64,000 nucleotides of DNA from Rhexocercosporidium sp. MPI-PUGE-AT-0058 (lineage: Eukaryota > Ascomycota > Leotiomycetes > Helotiales). Below are positions 31,619 to 42,396 of this stretch, piece by piece; position 1 is the first letter of the stretch, and every line of letters starts with the position of its first letter. The notes below the pieces were generated by a model. The model searched no databases. It was not told where the DNA came from and worked only from the letters and a program-made list of their open reading frames with translations. Made by a program: the position numbers and the translations under genes. The stretch is taken from the NCBI GenBank assembly GCA_020746875.1, contig JAGTJL010000014.1:1240001-1304000 (forward strand), given 5' to 3'.

Positions 31619-32533
31619 AGATGGGTTTGGGCATGGGCAATTGAATTCTGAGGTTTGTGGTAGAATTGATCACCCTTCACACTCGCATGTGGGCAGGTTT
31701 GGTGGCGAGGTTGTGATAAACATTCGCTCGAAAGCTTCATAGTACTGTTTGGAGTTTTCGAAGATTTTCTGTTTGAGTCTGAAAAAGCATGTGTCCGACT
31801 TTGATTAAACTCGATTGGATTCAAAATCGAAAACCTGGTAATAGCTGGCTATTTTGTTGACCAGATATTAATCTTACGAGTGGGAGTCAGCGCTGAACTT
31901 ATCTTCGGCATAATTTTGGATTGGCTGTATCGTGTTCAGAGATTCTTGACGTCAGATAGCTGTGAATTCGCAAGAGAGAAAATCTCGCAATAGACTCTAG
32001 ATTGTAGTGGAAGAGAATCCGGAATGATCACAGAAAGCCATACCGAGCGATGACTAATACTTCCCAACATCAATAATGGACAACGCCTTGCCAGACCTGT
32101 CGTTGAGCAAGGGGCCACGCTGTAGTGAAGGTTCATGACCAATCAGGTCTAAGCTAAGCGGATGAGAAAGGCGTTGTGAAGGCTTATTGAGACGTTACTC
32201 TACATGGATTGGCCTGGGAATACTTGAAAACTGTTAATTTTTGAAAGCGCATCTATACTGTCTGTTATGTGGTGCTGTGTTCACAACATTCCCACTGTTT
32301 ACACTAGCACGGTTGTCATGGGGCTCGCTCGCTAATTTCAGGGGCAGAGGTTGTAAACATAACGCTTCTTAAGGCTTGAACCCGAGGTGTGCACAAAATC
32401 ATATGACACGGCAACCTAAGTATTTCAAATATCGATTCTCAATAGCGAAAGATGTCCATTCCCCCCTAACGCCGCGCTTGATGCACTTCCTTTACTTCCC
32501 TACCCGAATCGAACAACAGATACCCTAGGAACG
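31619..32533. other. Intergenic, no gene seen
   Basis: 915 bp between the peptidase pseudogene and the SRP54 stop codon. No coding content or structure is recognised. Confidence 0.45.
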
Positions 32534-34148
32534 CTACCTCCTACCTCCCCTACCGCCTCCAGCACCGCCACCACCCATCATGCCGCCCATCTGTTTCATC
32601 ATAGCTTGCATATCCATTCCACCAGGCATACCACCACCGCCACCCCCTCCACCAAACATCTTCATCAAAGACCCCATATCCGGCATGCCACCGGCTGCTC
32701 CTCCAGCGCCGCCCATGCTTGCGAGACGCTTTTGCATAGCGGCCATCTGTTGCTGCTTATTACCGCCTCCCATGGCCCCTTGTGCTCGTTGGATGTTCTT
32801 CATGTTGCCACCCATCTTCTTGGCCATGCCGGCCATCATTTTGTGTTGAGTGAGGAGATCCTCGACTTCGCGCACGCTGGTCCCGCTTCCGTACGCGATG
32901 CGGGTCATGCGGGTAGGCTGTTCGATGAACATCTTGCCATCACTGTCCAGTTCCTTGACGGTCATGGAATCACAGATGTAGATCATGCGTTTGAGCTTCA
33001 TGGATCCTTCTTCGTCGTCCATTCCTTGCATCATGCCGCTCATTCCTGGAATCATGCCTGCCATCTTGGAGAGTGGACCCATCTTCATGATATTGGAGAG
33101 TTGGTCTCGGAGATCGCGGACAGTGAACACACCTTCAGCGATGTGCTTCATGGTGTCCTTTTGATCTAGTTTGAGTGACTGCACGTGCTCCACAAGACCC
33201 TGCATATCCCCCATTCCCAAAAGCTTGGAAACGAATTGTTGAGGTGCGAATCGTTCCAGATCTAGCATATGTTCTCCAGTTCCGATGAAGACGATAGGTG
33301 TATGTGTCGCCGCAACAGCTGAAATAGCTCCACCACCACTTGCATGTCCATCCGTCTTGGTAATAATAATCGCACCGAAATCAGCAGTCTCCTTAAAAGC
33401 TTTACTTTGCGCCTCGGCTTGTTGTCCAATACTGGCATCTAGAACCATGATGGTCTGATCTGGCTTGACAGCTGTCTGAATATCCACCATTTCTTGGAAC
33501 AGGGCATCCTCTTGTCTATGTCTTCCGGAGGTATCCACAATAATGATTTCGAATCTCTCCTTTTTGAACTTCTCAACACCCTCTCTAGCGACTACCGCAG
33601 GATCCGTTTGGGTAAGAGAACCATAATATGGAATCTTGGCCTTCGTGGCGTTCTGTTTCAATTGATCGAAAGCTCCAGCGCGGAAGGTGTCCGCGCAGAC
33701 CAAGCATGCCTTGAATCCTCTCGATTGGTAATGCCTGGCCAGTTTTGTACATGTCGTTGTCTTTCCCGCGCCCTGCAATCCAACAAACATAATTACATTG
33801 GCCTTTCCCTTCTTCGGCTTGAAAGGTTCGGCATGGGGATCCACGAGTTTTACGAGTTCATCGAAGACAGCTTTCTGGATGAGTCGTTTCTTGTTCACAC
33901 CCGGCGCTTGGTCCTTGAAGTTGACGGATGCCTTAATGGACTTTCGTAGATTTCCGACCAGTCGTACATTTACATCTGCTTCGAGGAGTGCTGCGCAAAT
34001 CTCCTTAATCATACCGTCGAATGCCTACGATGTATTAGATGTGTCCTTGGGTAATGTGGCCAGTGTCTACCTTCTCGTCCAGGTTACTGGACCTCGTCAG
34101 GTCACTGACGGCAGCATTGATGCGCCGTCCAAGATCTTGAAGAACCAT
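32534..34148 (-). CDS. SRP54: Signal recognition particle 54 kDa subunit
   Basis: 522 aa from two exons, 34071-34148 and 32534-34024, joined in frame (SNLDEK to AFDGMIKE). SRP54 binds signal peptides emerging from the ribosome and, as a GTPase, docks with the SRP receptor at the ER. Seen: N-domain helices at the start ([19 protein letters not shown]), P-loop [18 protein letters not shown] at about residues 108-125, [17 protein letters not shown]3 motif DTSGRHRQE, and G4 motif [12 protein letters not shown], where most relatives have TKLDG. The M domain starts near [20 protein letters not shown] and ends in a strongly Met/Gly-rich tail of about 60 residues ([20 protein letters not shown]) ending GRGGRR. 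Length is normal for fungi (about 520-540 aa). Housekeeping, intact. Confidence 0.97.
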
Positions 34149-34361
34149 ATTGTTGTTGGTATGTGAAGATGTTCGGGGTTGAGGAAGTGTCTCTCTCTTA
34201 CTGTGACCAGGTGCTCGTGGATTGTGGGTTAAAAGTGGCGGGGTACTTGCCCAGCCCACGGCAGAACGTTTCGCCGAAACTTAATTATTTTTCTTTCGAT
34301 AAGATCTCGAGCCATTTTGGCTCGAAGTTCGGGATCAGTTCAACAAGTCAATCAATTCACA
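34149..34361. promoter_or_regulatory. Bidirectional promoter SRP54-RRP15
   Basis: Only 213 bp separate the start codons of two divergently transcribed growth genes (ER targeting and 60S ribosome assembly). This implies a shared promoter. No defined motif is asserted. Confidence 0.6.
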
Positions 34362-35225
34362 ATGGCAGGACAAATCTCAAAGAAACGCAAGGTGGAGGAA
34401 GGAATGAAGGGCAAAGTCCCTCGACCAAAGAAGAAGTTCAAGAAGCAGACAGATTACGACAACCAATCTTCGTCAGAAGATGAGGTCGCCGAAGCACAAG
34501 ATTTCCCAGCAGTCAACCTCCAAGATTCCGACGAAGAGGAGCTCGATACCACAGATCTCATCACGGCAGAGGATTCAGAGCCAGAGTTGGACGACGAGCC
34601 GGAAATCGCAGACGACGAGGACGAAGTCACAGATGCATCGAATTCAGATTCTGAATCCGGGTCAGACGATGAAGAAAATGACAACCCCAATCTGATAAGG
34701 AAACGAAAGCGCAATGATCCCGAAGCCTTCGCGACGTCTATGTCGAAGATTTTGGGCTCGAAGTTGTCTACGAGCAAACGCAGCGATCCAGTTCTGTCGA
34801 GGAGCGTGGATGCTATTCAAGCCAGCAAGGAAATCACGGATTTGGCGCTGGAGAAGGCTGCCAGGCATAAGATGAGAGTTGAGAAGAGAGAGGCTATGGA
34901 TAAAGGACGAGTCAAGGATGTTCTTGGAGCAAGTACGGCGTTCGATGCTGCGAATGGAGTGGCAGATGGACCGAGTGTTCAAGAGACAATGGAACTAGAG
35001 AAACGGTTGCGGAAAACGGCACAGCGGGGTGTGGTCAAACTGTTTAACGCCGTCAGAGCTGCACAAGTCAAGGGAGAAGAGGCTGCTCGGGATGCTAGGA
35101 CGAAGGGTTTGGTGGGACATGGAAGGAGGGAAGAGAAAGTTAACGAGATGAGCAAGAAAGGCTTCTTAGACCTTATTGCTGGAGGTGGGGGAAACTTGAA
35201 GGCCGGTGCTATCGAAGAGGCCTGA
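34362..35225 (+). CDS. RRP15: Ribosomal RNA processing protein Rrp15
   Basis: Single exon, 287 aa. Rrp15 is a nucleolar factor of pre-60S particles needed for processing of the 27S pre-rRNA. The start at 34362 (MAGQISKKRKVEEG) is the first ATG and has the usual basic nuclear-localisation start. A long acidic/Ser region follows (residues about 35-105), then a basic patch NLIRKRKRNDPEAFATSMSK. The conserved Rrp15 core starts at SKILGSKLSTSKRSDPVLSR and includes the helix KEITDLALEKAARHKMRVEK, EKRLRKTAQRGVVKLFNAVR and the C-terminal MSKKGFLDLIAGG motif. Family and frame are clear. Confidence 0.95.
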   Translation: MAGQISKKRKVEEGMKGKVPRPKKKFKKQTDYDNQSSSEDEVAEAQDFPAVNLQDSDEEELDTTDLITAEDSEPELDDEPEIADDEDEVTDASNSDSESGSDDEENDNPNLIRKRKRNDPEAFATSMSKILGSKLSTSKRSDPVLSRSVDAIQASKEITDLALEKAARHKMRVEKREAMDKGRVKDVLGASTAFDAANGVADGPSVQETMELEKRLRKTAQRGVVKLFNAVRAAQVKGEEAARDARTKGLVGHGRREEKVNEMSKKGFLDLIAGGGGNLKAGAIEEA

Positions 35226-35469
35226 GATCTGGTTGATCAGTAGGTCATAAAAGCGTGCATTGTCTGGCGTTGAGATGGGATTTCGGCGTTTGTTTTTCTG
35301 GCATCCCCTAGATGTCTTTGGACAGTATTATGTACAGGTCTTGCGCCGATAATGTACAGTGGGTATTCATGATACCCAGATAGGATGCTCTATCAATCCA
35401 ATGTGCTCTCCCAGACTCCTCTGAAATGCCGATCGTCACAATTCCACCTAGTCTTCTATTGTCATCCCA

Positions 35470-36196
35470 TTACTTCCTCTTCTCGAAATCGCTAGCCTGC
35501 ATGTTCCTCGTCATTGCTGGAAGTTTCACTACGAGCCCGTCCAACTCTGGCTTCATGGTGATTTGACATCCCAACCTCGATGTCTCTGTCAGGCCAAACG
35601 CCAAATCCAACATATCGTTCTCGTCGTCATCTGCTTCTGGGATCTTATCGAACATGTCTTCGCTTTGCACAATAACGTGGCATGTTGAGCATGTACATGA
35701 TCCTTCGCAAGCACCTTCGCGGCGTTAGCTTTGATCAATGTTATTCTTGGGCAAACTTGCCTTCCATCTCAATGTCGTTGGCTTGAGCAACAGTCAACAG
35801 ATTGTCCCCTTCACTGACTGCAATCTTATGTTCGTCTCCCTCCTTATCGACGAATGTGACATAGAGTCTATTAAGGTCAACATCTTCCCCTAACAAACAA
35901 ACCCAGAACCCTTACTCTTTGCCCGGAGGAGGGGGCTCCCAATGTCCATGTGAAGCTGCCGAGGTGGCAGAGAATGTTCTTCGTCCAAGAAATATGCCTA
36001 TAGAGCCTCCAGACCCGCAGACCTTTTGACTCTGACTCGGGAATCCATATATAGTAACGGGCTGCCTTGCAACTGTAGAAAAAAGTGATACTCGGCCCTG
36101 AATGATAGACTGCCTTCTAAACGGCGTCCGTAGACATTGCAATGACCTCCTCCCAACACCGGAGATTCCCCCAACCGTTGTCCTTGCTGGCGACAT
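35470..36196 (-). CDS. YAH1: Mitochondrial adrenodoxin-type [2Fe-2S] ferredoxin
   Basis: 210 aa from three exons: 35916-36196, 35761-35867 and 35470-35714. Yah1 passes electrons for Fe-S cluster assembly, heme A and coenzyme Q synthesis in the mitochondrial matrix. The first ~75 residues are Arg/Ser-rich (targeting presequence, FLGRRTFSATSA). After splicing, the junction reads HWEPPPPGKELYVTFVDKEG. The cluster ligands are visible as ACEGSCTCSTCHVIV (C-x5-C-x2-C) and RLGCQI (fourth Cys), followed by the conserved DGLVVKLPAMTRNMQASDF tail. Intron 1 is 48 nt and skips a decoy AG only 26 nt after the donor. Intron 2 (35715-35760, 46 nt) begins GCAAGT, a rare GC donor. Both are needed for frame. 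Confidence 0.93.
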
Positions 36197-36665
36197 CTCT
36201 GCTGAGGTTTTGCTGAAGCTGCAAGATCGCCGGAGATATCGCTATATTGCGAATGCGCCGCAGATGATGACTCGCGATTTGTGGCAGTGAGGAAGGTGTA
36301 TGTATTCGCAGACTTCAACCAAGAAGTCAATCAACAAACTTTGAATATCCCAGGCAGTTGCTAATCCTCCGGAGGTTGGAAATGGTGTTTGTTTGCCTGT
36401 TGGGTGGCACATGCATACTTCCTTCAGATCTAAAAATCATTTACCTATTCGGAGGAACTTATTGGCGGGCCGGGAGACAGGACAGGACAGGACAGGCATT
36501 GTCAGCCAGCCGTCCCGGCTCACATCAACATCCCTGTCACGGCATCATAATAGCTTGCATCTATCGACGAAATCTTGGTCTGCACTTGCTACACCACTTA
36601 TTTCCTCCTCCTGAACAAATAACCTTCAACCCCTTTTCTTTCATGTAACAACAGATCACCACAAA
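36197..36665. promoter_or_regulatory. Bidirectional promoter YAH1-UGO1
   Basis: 469 bp between the start codons of two divergent nuclear genes for mitochondrial proteins. It includes a short tandem GGACA (GACAGGACAGGACAGGAC) repeat near 36,477-36,494. Co-regulation is an inference from the arrangement. Confidence 0.45.
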
Positions 36666-38159
36666 ATGTCGACAACACGAGAAGGGCCAAATCCATTGCG
36701 GCCCTATTACAAACCTCCTTCTATTGGCATACCGCAGGATCTGCCTGGGGCGACCAGCAGTGGAACTCATGGACTAGGACCAAGGAATGGGAGTGCCGCT
36801 TCCTACGCGTCATCTGCACGCGATATCCTTTCAGATATCGACTATACGGACTACGGATCCCCATCTACAGTCGAATCGGTCAAGAAGCAGATCGATGATT
36901 GGGTGTACAGATATATGGGTATTCTGTTGGCGCAGCCATTTGATGTTGCGAAGACTATTCTGCAGGTTAGGAGTCAAGTGGTGGATGATGGAACCGCGGA
37001 GTCGAAATCGCCGAGGCAGATTTACAGGGAGTCGGCATACAGTGATGTAAGCTTGAATGGGTGCTTGAAGTGTTGAAGGGCAGAGGCTGATTACCGTAGT
37101 ACCCCTCAGATGATTCGGATCCGGACGAGCCTGCTTATTTCACTTCCACCGCTCCCTCTTCACATTCATACTCTCCATCGAGGAGTCGAAGGCGGCATGA
37201 TAGCGGCTCTGGACTGTTGCCTCCTCCTGAAGTAACGCCACCTGCGAAAATCCAACTGGTGCTTAAGAGGTCAGATGCAGTGCTGGAAGTCATATCTCAG
37301 GAATGGTCTAAGGAGGGGGCATGGGGAGTTTGGAAGGCGTCGAATGTGACATTCGTCTATGGATTTCTACTGCAGACTTTGGAGAAATGGTCGAGGGGAT
37401 TGATATCTGCACTATTGAATGTTCCAGATCCTGAGATATCTGCAGGATTGATAGGATCGACCTATCCTTGGGCTTCTCTCGCTGTGACTGTTGCAGCCGC
37501 GGCATCTGCGGGGATTATATTAGCCCCGCTGGACTTGATTCGAACGAAGTGTGTTGTTATACCCTCTCATTTGAGAATTTGGCTGACTGTCTAGGCTTAT
37601 CGTAACACCTGTATCTACGCCGAAAAGATCGCTCACGTCGCAATTACGAACACTGCCATCATATCTCTGCCCGGCATCCATACTTCTGCCAACCTTACTT
37701 CATTCCCTTGTTTCGCCCGCGATATCACATTCGACTCCTCTACTTCTCCGTTCACATCTCTCAATCGACCCAATATTAACACCCAATACCTACCAGATCG
37801 CCAAGTTCTTCTCTCGAACAGCCGAGCTCTTCATCAAATTACCCCTCGAAACAGTCCTTCGAAGAGGGCAAGTCGCCGTACTGAAAGAAGATGTGGAGAT
37901 AGCCCGAGCACAAGGGACATGGACAAGCGACTTGGAAACCCTCGTGCCAGTCGGGGAATACCGAGGGGTAGTAGGAACAATGTGGATGATTACCCGCGAA
38001 GAAGGAGTGCGGGAACCGCCCCTCCTCAAAAAGAAAGCCAAGCCTCAGAAAGGGCAAGGACTACCAGGTCTATGGCGAGGATGGAGAGTAGGCATGTGGG
38101 GCTTAGTAGGGATGTGGACTTCCCGAGCTCTGAGTGGAGGAAATGGTGGTGAGTTTTGA
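36666..38159 (+). CDS. UGO1: Mitochondrial outer-membrane fusion factor Ugo1
   Basis: 463 aa in three exons (36666-37046, 37100-37548, 37595-38159), all phases matching. Ugo1 is a modified carrier-fold protein of the mitochondrial outer membrane that links Fzo1 and Mgm1 during fusion. The N-terminal PNPLRPYYKPPSIGIP is typical. Carrier-like parts: YMGILLAQPFDVAKTILQVR (PxD-type motif), a Ser/acidic insert (SDDSDPDEPAYFTSTAPSSH), WGVWKASNVTFVYGFLLQTL, and ASAGIILAPLDLIRTK with the carrier P-x-D motif. The C-terminal third contains FIKLPLETVLRRGQVAVLKE and GLPGLWRGWRVGMWGL. It ends at TGA 38157. Intact. Confidence 0.92.
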
Positions 38160-39741
38160 TTGATGATGGATGGATGGATGGATGATACCAGTTGCTTTGG
38201 CGTAGTGGAGTTGGGACATACCCGGCCCGACCGGATTCTGCTCTTGGTTGATACTCAGCTCTGCGTATTTATGTGTACATGACGGCTTGCCTCCTCCTGT
38301 AGTAAGTGCTTTTCTGTACAAGAAGATTTTATATGTGCATATGTGATAAAGTAAGATCCACTCTTCTCGATTTTCATCTGATCTATCTCGTTCGCTGTCA
38401 TGTCTGTGCTGGTGCTATTTTCTCTGATTGATACCGTACTTTCAAACTCAGAAACTTGAGAGAACAACTGTTGCAACACAATTGAACATATTCATGGGAA
38501 TTTCGTGGGGGAACAGCTCTCATTCCGCGCTCGCTTAATGGATTCCGCTTTTGGCATTTGTTTACCTATACGTTCCGGTTATACATTCCAACCATCATGC
38601 TACATCAACACAGAGGATAGAAATTATCATATTTCTAGTCATCATATTTTGATTTCTTAAGCTTACTTCAATATTCAATTGCATGCAGCTCGCAGGACTT
38701 TTGGACTTGTCGCAGTCGTGGCTGCCCCGGCCGCGCCCCCAGACATCCCCTGGCACGCAAAATCCCAAATTACCCGGACAAGACGGACATCGAAATCTTG
38801 GAAGAATACTCATTCTCTATTGAGAACATGACAATAGATGAGACCAAGCACTTTCTGCTCGAAAACTATGTCAGCGACAGTCTGCAACGAGAGAGTCCTG
38901 TAGCACGTGACATAGTCTATTTGTCTACCACCAAGGAGGATCTCTGCATACGAATGTGACAGACAATGTCAACATCCAGGCGTGAAGATAATCCATAAAC
39001 AGACAAGGGGCTCTACCAAAAATATCTTCATATTGCACCGTGCGGTCTGCGCTTAGGACAGAAAGAACCTGGAAGTAAGACATCTTTAACAGACGCTGGA
39101 AGATATTTGTGAAGAGCCCGCAAGCACATGCGCCACTGCTGTATGGAACGAAACAAGAGCTATTCCCCCAAAACTCACCCTCACCGAAGCTTGCTCTGGA
39201 TTGCTAGTAGCACGACAATATTTATCTGCAATCGAGTGTCAGCAAAAAAAGCGAAAGCTTTGATGTGTAGAGTGCCCACCTCCAGCTGTGAAACTTGCAA
39301 TTTTCTTGTTGTGATCCGTAGAATCAATAAGACCCGAACGTCCATAGCCGCGTCGGGCCATGGGAGTTCCGCATACATGGCAAACGAATGAACCTAGGCG
39401 AGCAATCCTCACTTCGCTTGAGCAAGACTCTTAAGTAAATAAGCCAAAGATATGAAATGATGGGGTAAACCAAGAGCAGTAGCTGTAAATAAAGCTGGTC
39501 AAACGTGCCTGTCAAATAACTTAACACTTACCTAGCCCAAGATAGACAGCCTACCGTCAGCTTGATACGAGTGGGAAAGACCACCTGCACCTCGTTCCCG
39601 CAACGGAGCAGAAACCCAAAGAAAGCTTTTGGATATTCACTATCCAGGGTATACTAAAATATCATACACAACGCCAGAACACGCCCCCACCCAGTCCAGT
39701 CCCAGCCACAAATCCCCTAATACGCCACGCTCTTGAAATAA
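38160..39741. other. Intergenic with a possible secreted-protein relic
   Basis: 1.6 kb. Apart from the relic at 38,680-38,959, listed separately, only short frames are seen. A small tandem of TGGA repeats follows the UGO1 stop (38,168-38,183). Confidence 0.4.
38680..38959 (+). pseudogene. Possible decayed small secreted protein gene
   Basis: A signal-peptide-like stretch (FGLVAVVAAPAAPPDIPWHA) in one frame is followed in the next frame by 65 well-formed acidic codons (38762-38956), such as IPNYPDKTDIEILEEYSFSI and DETKHFLLENYVSDSLQ, ending TGA at 38957. A Met-Gln-Leu-Ala-Gly-Leu-Leu start lies upstream in a third frame. If real, two small frame changes separate start, signal and mature part. 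No family is recognised. Confidence 0.3.
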
Positions 39742-41340
39742 TCAAGCCTTAGCTTTCTTTCTCACCATCCCAGTCGCGAGCACATTAACCTTCGGAGCGG
39801 ATTCCGACTGCGGCTCAGGAACGTCCTTTCGTTTCCTCCTCATCAATCCCACGTTCAGCGTTGCGACACCAGCCACTCCAGCCGCAGCTCGAGCCTCAAA
39901 AGCTTTCGTCCCAGTTACGATCTGACCCCATGCATCTCCCGTACTCCCCCATGCACCAGAGCGAACTTCGTTGATCCACCGAGTAGAACTTGATGTGGCG
40001 AGCTCTAGATTGGCGAAGTCAAGGCGGAGAAGAAGTTCTGTGGCGCGGTTGTAGCCAGACTCATCGACAATGATCTGCCCTCTGCCCTCTGGTCGCCAGA
40101 TATAGTACGCTGAGCTTTCGGGCCAGTCAAGGAGGTAGTTTTTGTTTTGGGTCTTGACTCGAGGTTGTCGGGGTATGATAGGACCAGAGAGTTTCTTTTT
40201 CGGTGTGCGAGACTTGGGTGTAGACCTCCGCGACTCGTCCGACTTCACTGGTGAGCTCAGGGGCTGCATCTGACTTGAAACGTTAAACGAGGTCGCTGGC
40301 GTAATTAGCAATGATGATGGTGGACTCGAATTGACATCTGTCTGACTACCGAGAGTCACAAAAGTGTTCTGGCTATCCCCAACCACCGATTCGATTTGCT
40401 GATGTTGATCTTTTGGGGTGAAGACTATCCAAATGAACCCCACCATCCTACCAGCAGAACATTCCTGTCGAAAAGCCATCATATCCCAAAACTGTTCAAT
40501 AGATTTGACGCTCTTCCATTGTCCACTTGTGTCTTGACTCTTCGTAATTTCCTCGTCCAGTTCGTCTAGAAACCGTGCTTTGGGATCATCTGGGTAATGT
40601 GGGATAAAACATCTTAGAGGCACATCATCTGAGTGTCTCGATATTTCTTGTAGCGGGTGACCAATTGTCCATTTGGTGGTATTTCGATTGGGAATGAATG
40701 ATGTGCTTTCGTGAGTATCGAGTCCAGGGACCGTCAAATATCCTTTTACCGAATCCCACTCTGGAGTTCCTTCGATGAGAGGATCTAGAACTCGACACCA
40801 CCACCGCACCAATCCCCTATCATCCAGCACATGCTTTCCACTATATTCAATGCTACCTGGGAACAGGTATTGGTCTTGTGCTCGAGCAAACAATGAAACC
40901 ACGCTTCGAATATTCTCCCTCTTGTGCTGCTCAACAAGATGTCGCAAAAATTTAGCTGTGATATCTCGAATTGGAGATGGTGTGCCCTTTGCCAGTCCTA
41001 ACAGATGCAGGTATCCTGTCGAGTCTGCCTTTGAAACGAAGAATGTAGAATCGAATGCCGTCGAGTAAATAAGGATCTCGACCGCATAGACTAGCACTTC
41101 CCTACCATCCGACACACCAATGGAGACGGCTAGGAAATGGCTTTCGCAGTATGTTCGATCAGGACGAGTAGCAGGAGGTGCAGAGTAGATAGAGGACGTT
41201 CTGGTAGGAGGGGTAGAGAGGTGGTAGATCTTGAAGCTGGCGTCTTTCGGTAGTACAATAGCAAGTTGTTGGATCAATGTTGGAGCAATTGATGCGTCGG
41301 AAATCCTCTCATGAGCCGCCATATTCAAATAAAATACCAA
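39742..41340 (-). CDS. RTT109: Histone H3-K56 acetyltransferase Rtt109
   Basis: Single exon, 532 aa from the first Met; a second Met (MAAHERISDA) at 41322 is the more likely start, giving 526 aa. Rtt109 acetylates histone H3 (K56, also K9/K27) with the chaperones Asf1 or Vps75, in replication-coupled chromatin assembly and genome stability. Seen: LIQQLAIVLPKDASFKIYHL at the start, TYCESHFLAVSIGVSDGREV, the AcCoA-site region LVEQHKRENIRSVVSLFARA followed by QDQYLFPGSIEYSGKHVLDD, GLVRWWCRVLDPLI, CFIPHYPDDPKARFLDEL and FWDMMAFRQECSAGRMVGFI. A disordered Ser/Lys insert (about residues 355-405) precedes the closing block SSAYYIWRPEGRGQIIVDES and a basic tail. Intact. Confidence 0.95.
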   Translation of the reverse strand: MVFYLNMAAHERISDASIAPTLIQQLAIVLPKDASFKIYHLSTPPTRTSSIYSAPPATRPDRTYCESHFLAVSIGVSDGREVLVYAVEILIYSTAFDSTFFVSKADSTGYLHLLGLAKGTPSPIRDITAKFLRHLVEQHKRENIRSVVSLFARAQDQYLFPGSIEYSGKHVLDDRGLVRWWCRVLDPLIEGTPEWDSVKGYLTVPGLDTHESTSFIPNRNTTKWTIGHPLQEISRHSDDVPLRCFIPHYPDDPKARFLDELDEEITKSQDTSGQWKSVKSIEQFWDMMAFRQECSAGRMVGFIWIVFTPKDQHQQIESVVGDSQNTFVTLGSQTDVNSSPPSSLLITPATSFNVSSQMQPLSSPVKSDESRRSTPKSRTPKKKLSGPIIPRQPRVKTQNKNYLLDWPESSAYYIWRPEGRGQIIVDESGYNRATELLLRLDFANLELATSSSTRWINEVRSGAWGSTGDAWGQIVTGTKAFEARAAAGVAGVATLNVGLMRRKRKDVPEPQSESAPKVNVLATGMVRKKAKA

Positions 41341-41530
41341 AATACTGCGCTCTTATACTCGAGAGACGGGTTCTTGAGTTTGAGGTTTGAAGGGACGCGC
41401 CAGGAGACGCGATGGACCCGCAGCGACTAAAAGTGGACTAGCGGCAAATTATTTGTGAACCTTCAGGTCCGAGACGAGACCAGAAGCTATCCAGACACCC
41501 AACCACGAACAATGAGATAGAAGGACAACA
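41341..41530. promoter_or_regulatory. Bidirectional promoter RTT109-MRPL15
   Basis: About 190-210 bp between the start codons of divergent genes. No specific motif is assigned. Confidence 0.5.
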
Positions 41531-42396
41531 ATGGCATCACATTCAACGAGACAATCACTTCAGGCCTTCGTACGGCAAGCTCGGCCGATCTGTGAATGCG
41601 CCAAACCTCGAGCCCGCTCGATCAGACAATTTTCAGTATCGAGGTCAAAGAGAGATGTAGAATATGAGACGGAGGGCGAGCAAAGGCCGAGATGGTCGTA
41701 TACTCCAGAGAGGATGAAGGCACCGTATCCATGGAGGATAAGAGATACGGAGAAGAAATGGGAATGCAACAGTGATCCGACGCGATTAGATCATTTCTAC
41801 ATCAAGCTCCTGGGACGAGGAGGAGACCAGGTACTTACGGACGAGGTGAAGTGGCTGGCAATTACACACAAGAGTTTCGATCAGGGAAGGAGGGGTTTCA
41901 ATGACCGGCTGGCTTTTTTTGGTATGCTCTACATGGTCATGGAAGGATTGTGCTGATCATACCAGGCCGACGGATTCTCAATCTGCAGACAAACATTGCT
42001 TTGCTGCAGTCACCCATCGCAACCCAAACCCAGTCCACGGGACACGCCTCAGACGACAGATTACCATTCGCACATCCTTCTCTGCAAGGCTTGCCCAACT
42101 TGACAAATGTACCCATCAGCAATATTTTGACAAAGGAGCGACTTGGGCCATTGGCCACTCAGATGGGGATGCGTGAGATTATGAGATGGACACCGAGAAA
42201 TGTAAGCTATCTCTCCAGATTGTTGATGGCATGTCTAATTAATTACCAGGTCCACAAAATGGATTCCTCCGGTATCGACGTTGTACTTACCACTTCCTTG
42301 TACGCGATTATCGGAGCGATAGCCTTGCAGAAAGGAGGAGATGTTGCGGCTCGTGTAGCGAGGGAGAAGATATTGAAGCCATTGGGAATATTATAG
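41531..42396 (+). CDS. MRPL15: Mitochondrial large-subunit ribosomal protein (RNase III-like, mL57/MrpL15)
   Basis: 257 aa from three exons: 41531-41921, 41966-42201 and 42250-42396, phases consistent. It is a structural protein of the mitochondrial 54S subunit with an inactive RNase III fold. The N terminus is a mitochondrial presequence (SHSTRQSLQAFVRQAR, RQFSVSRSKRD), followed by YTPERMKAPYPWRIR. RNase III-type helices: EVKWLAITHKSFDQGRRGFN, LAFFGRRILNLQTNIALL, and at the end SSGIDVVLTTSLYAIIGAIA then REKILKPLGIL. The catalytic ERLEFLGD motif of true RNase III is replaced by NDRLAFFGRR, as expected for the ribosomal member. Confidence 0.92.

Noticed and set aside
32580..33169. Plus-strand Pro-rich and His-rich frames opposite SRP54
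   Set aside because: Mirror of the Met/Gly-rich M domain codons on the other strand.
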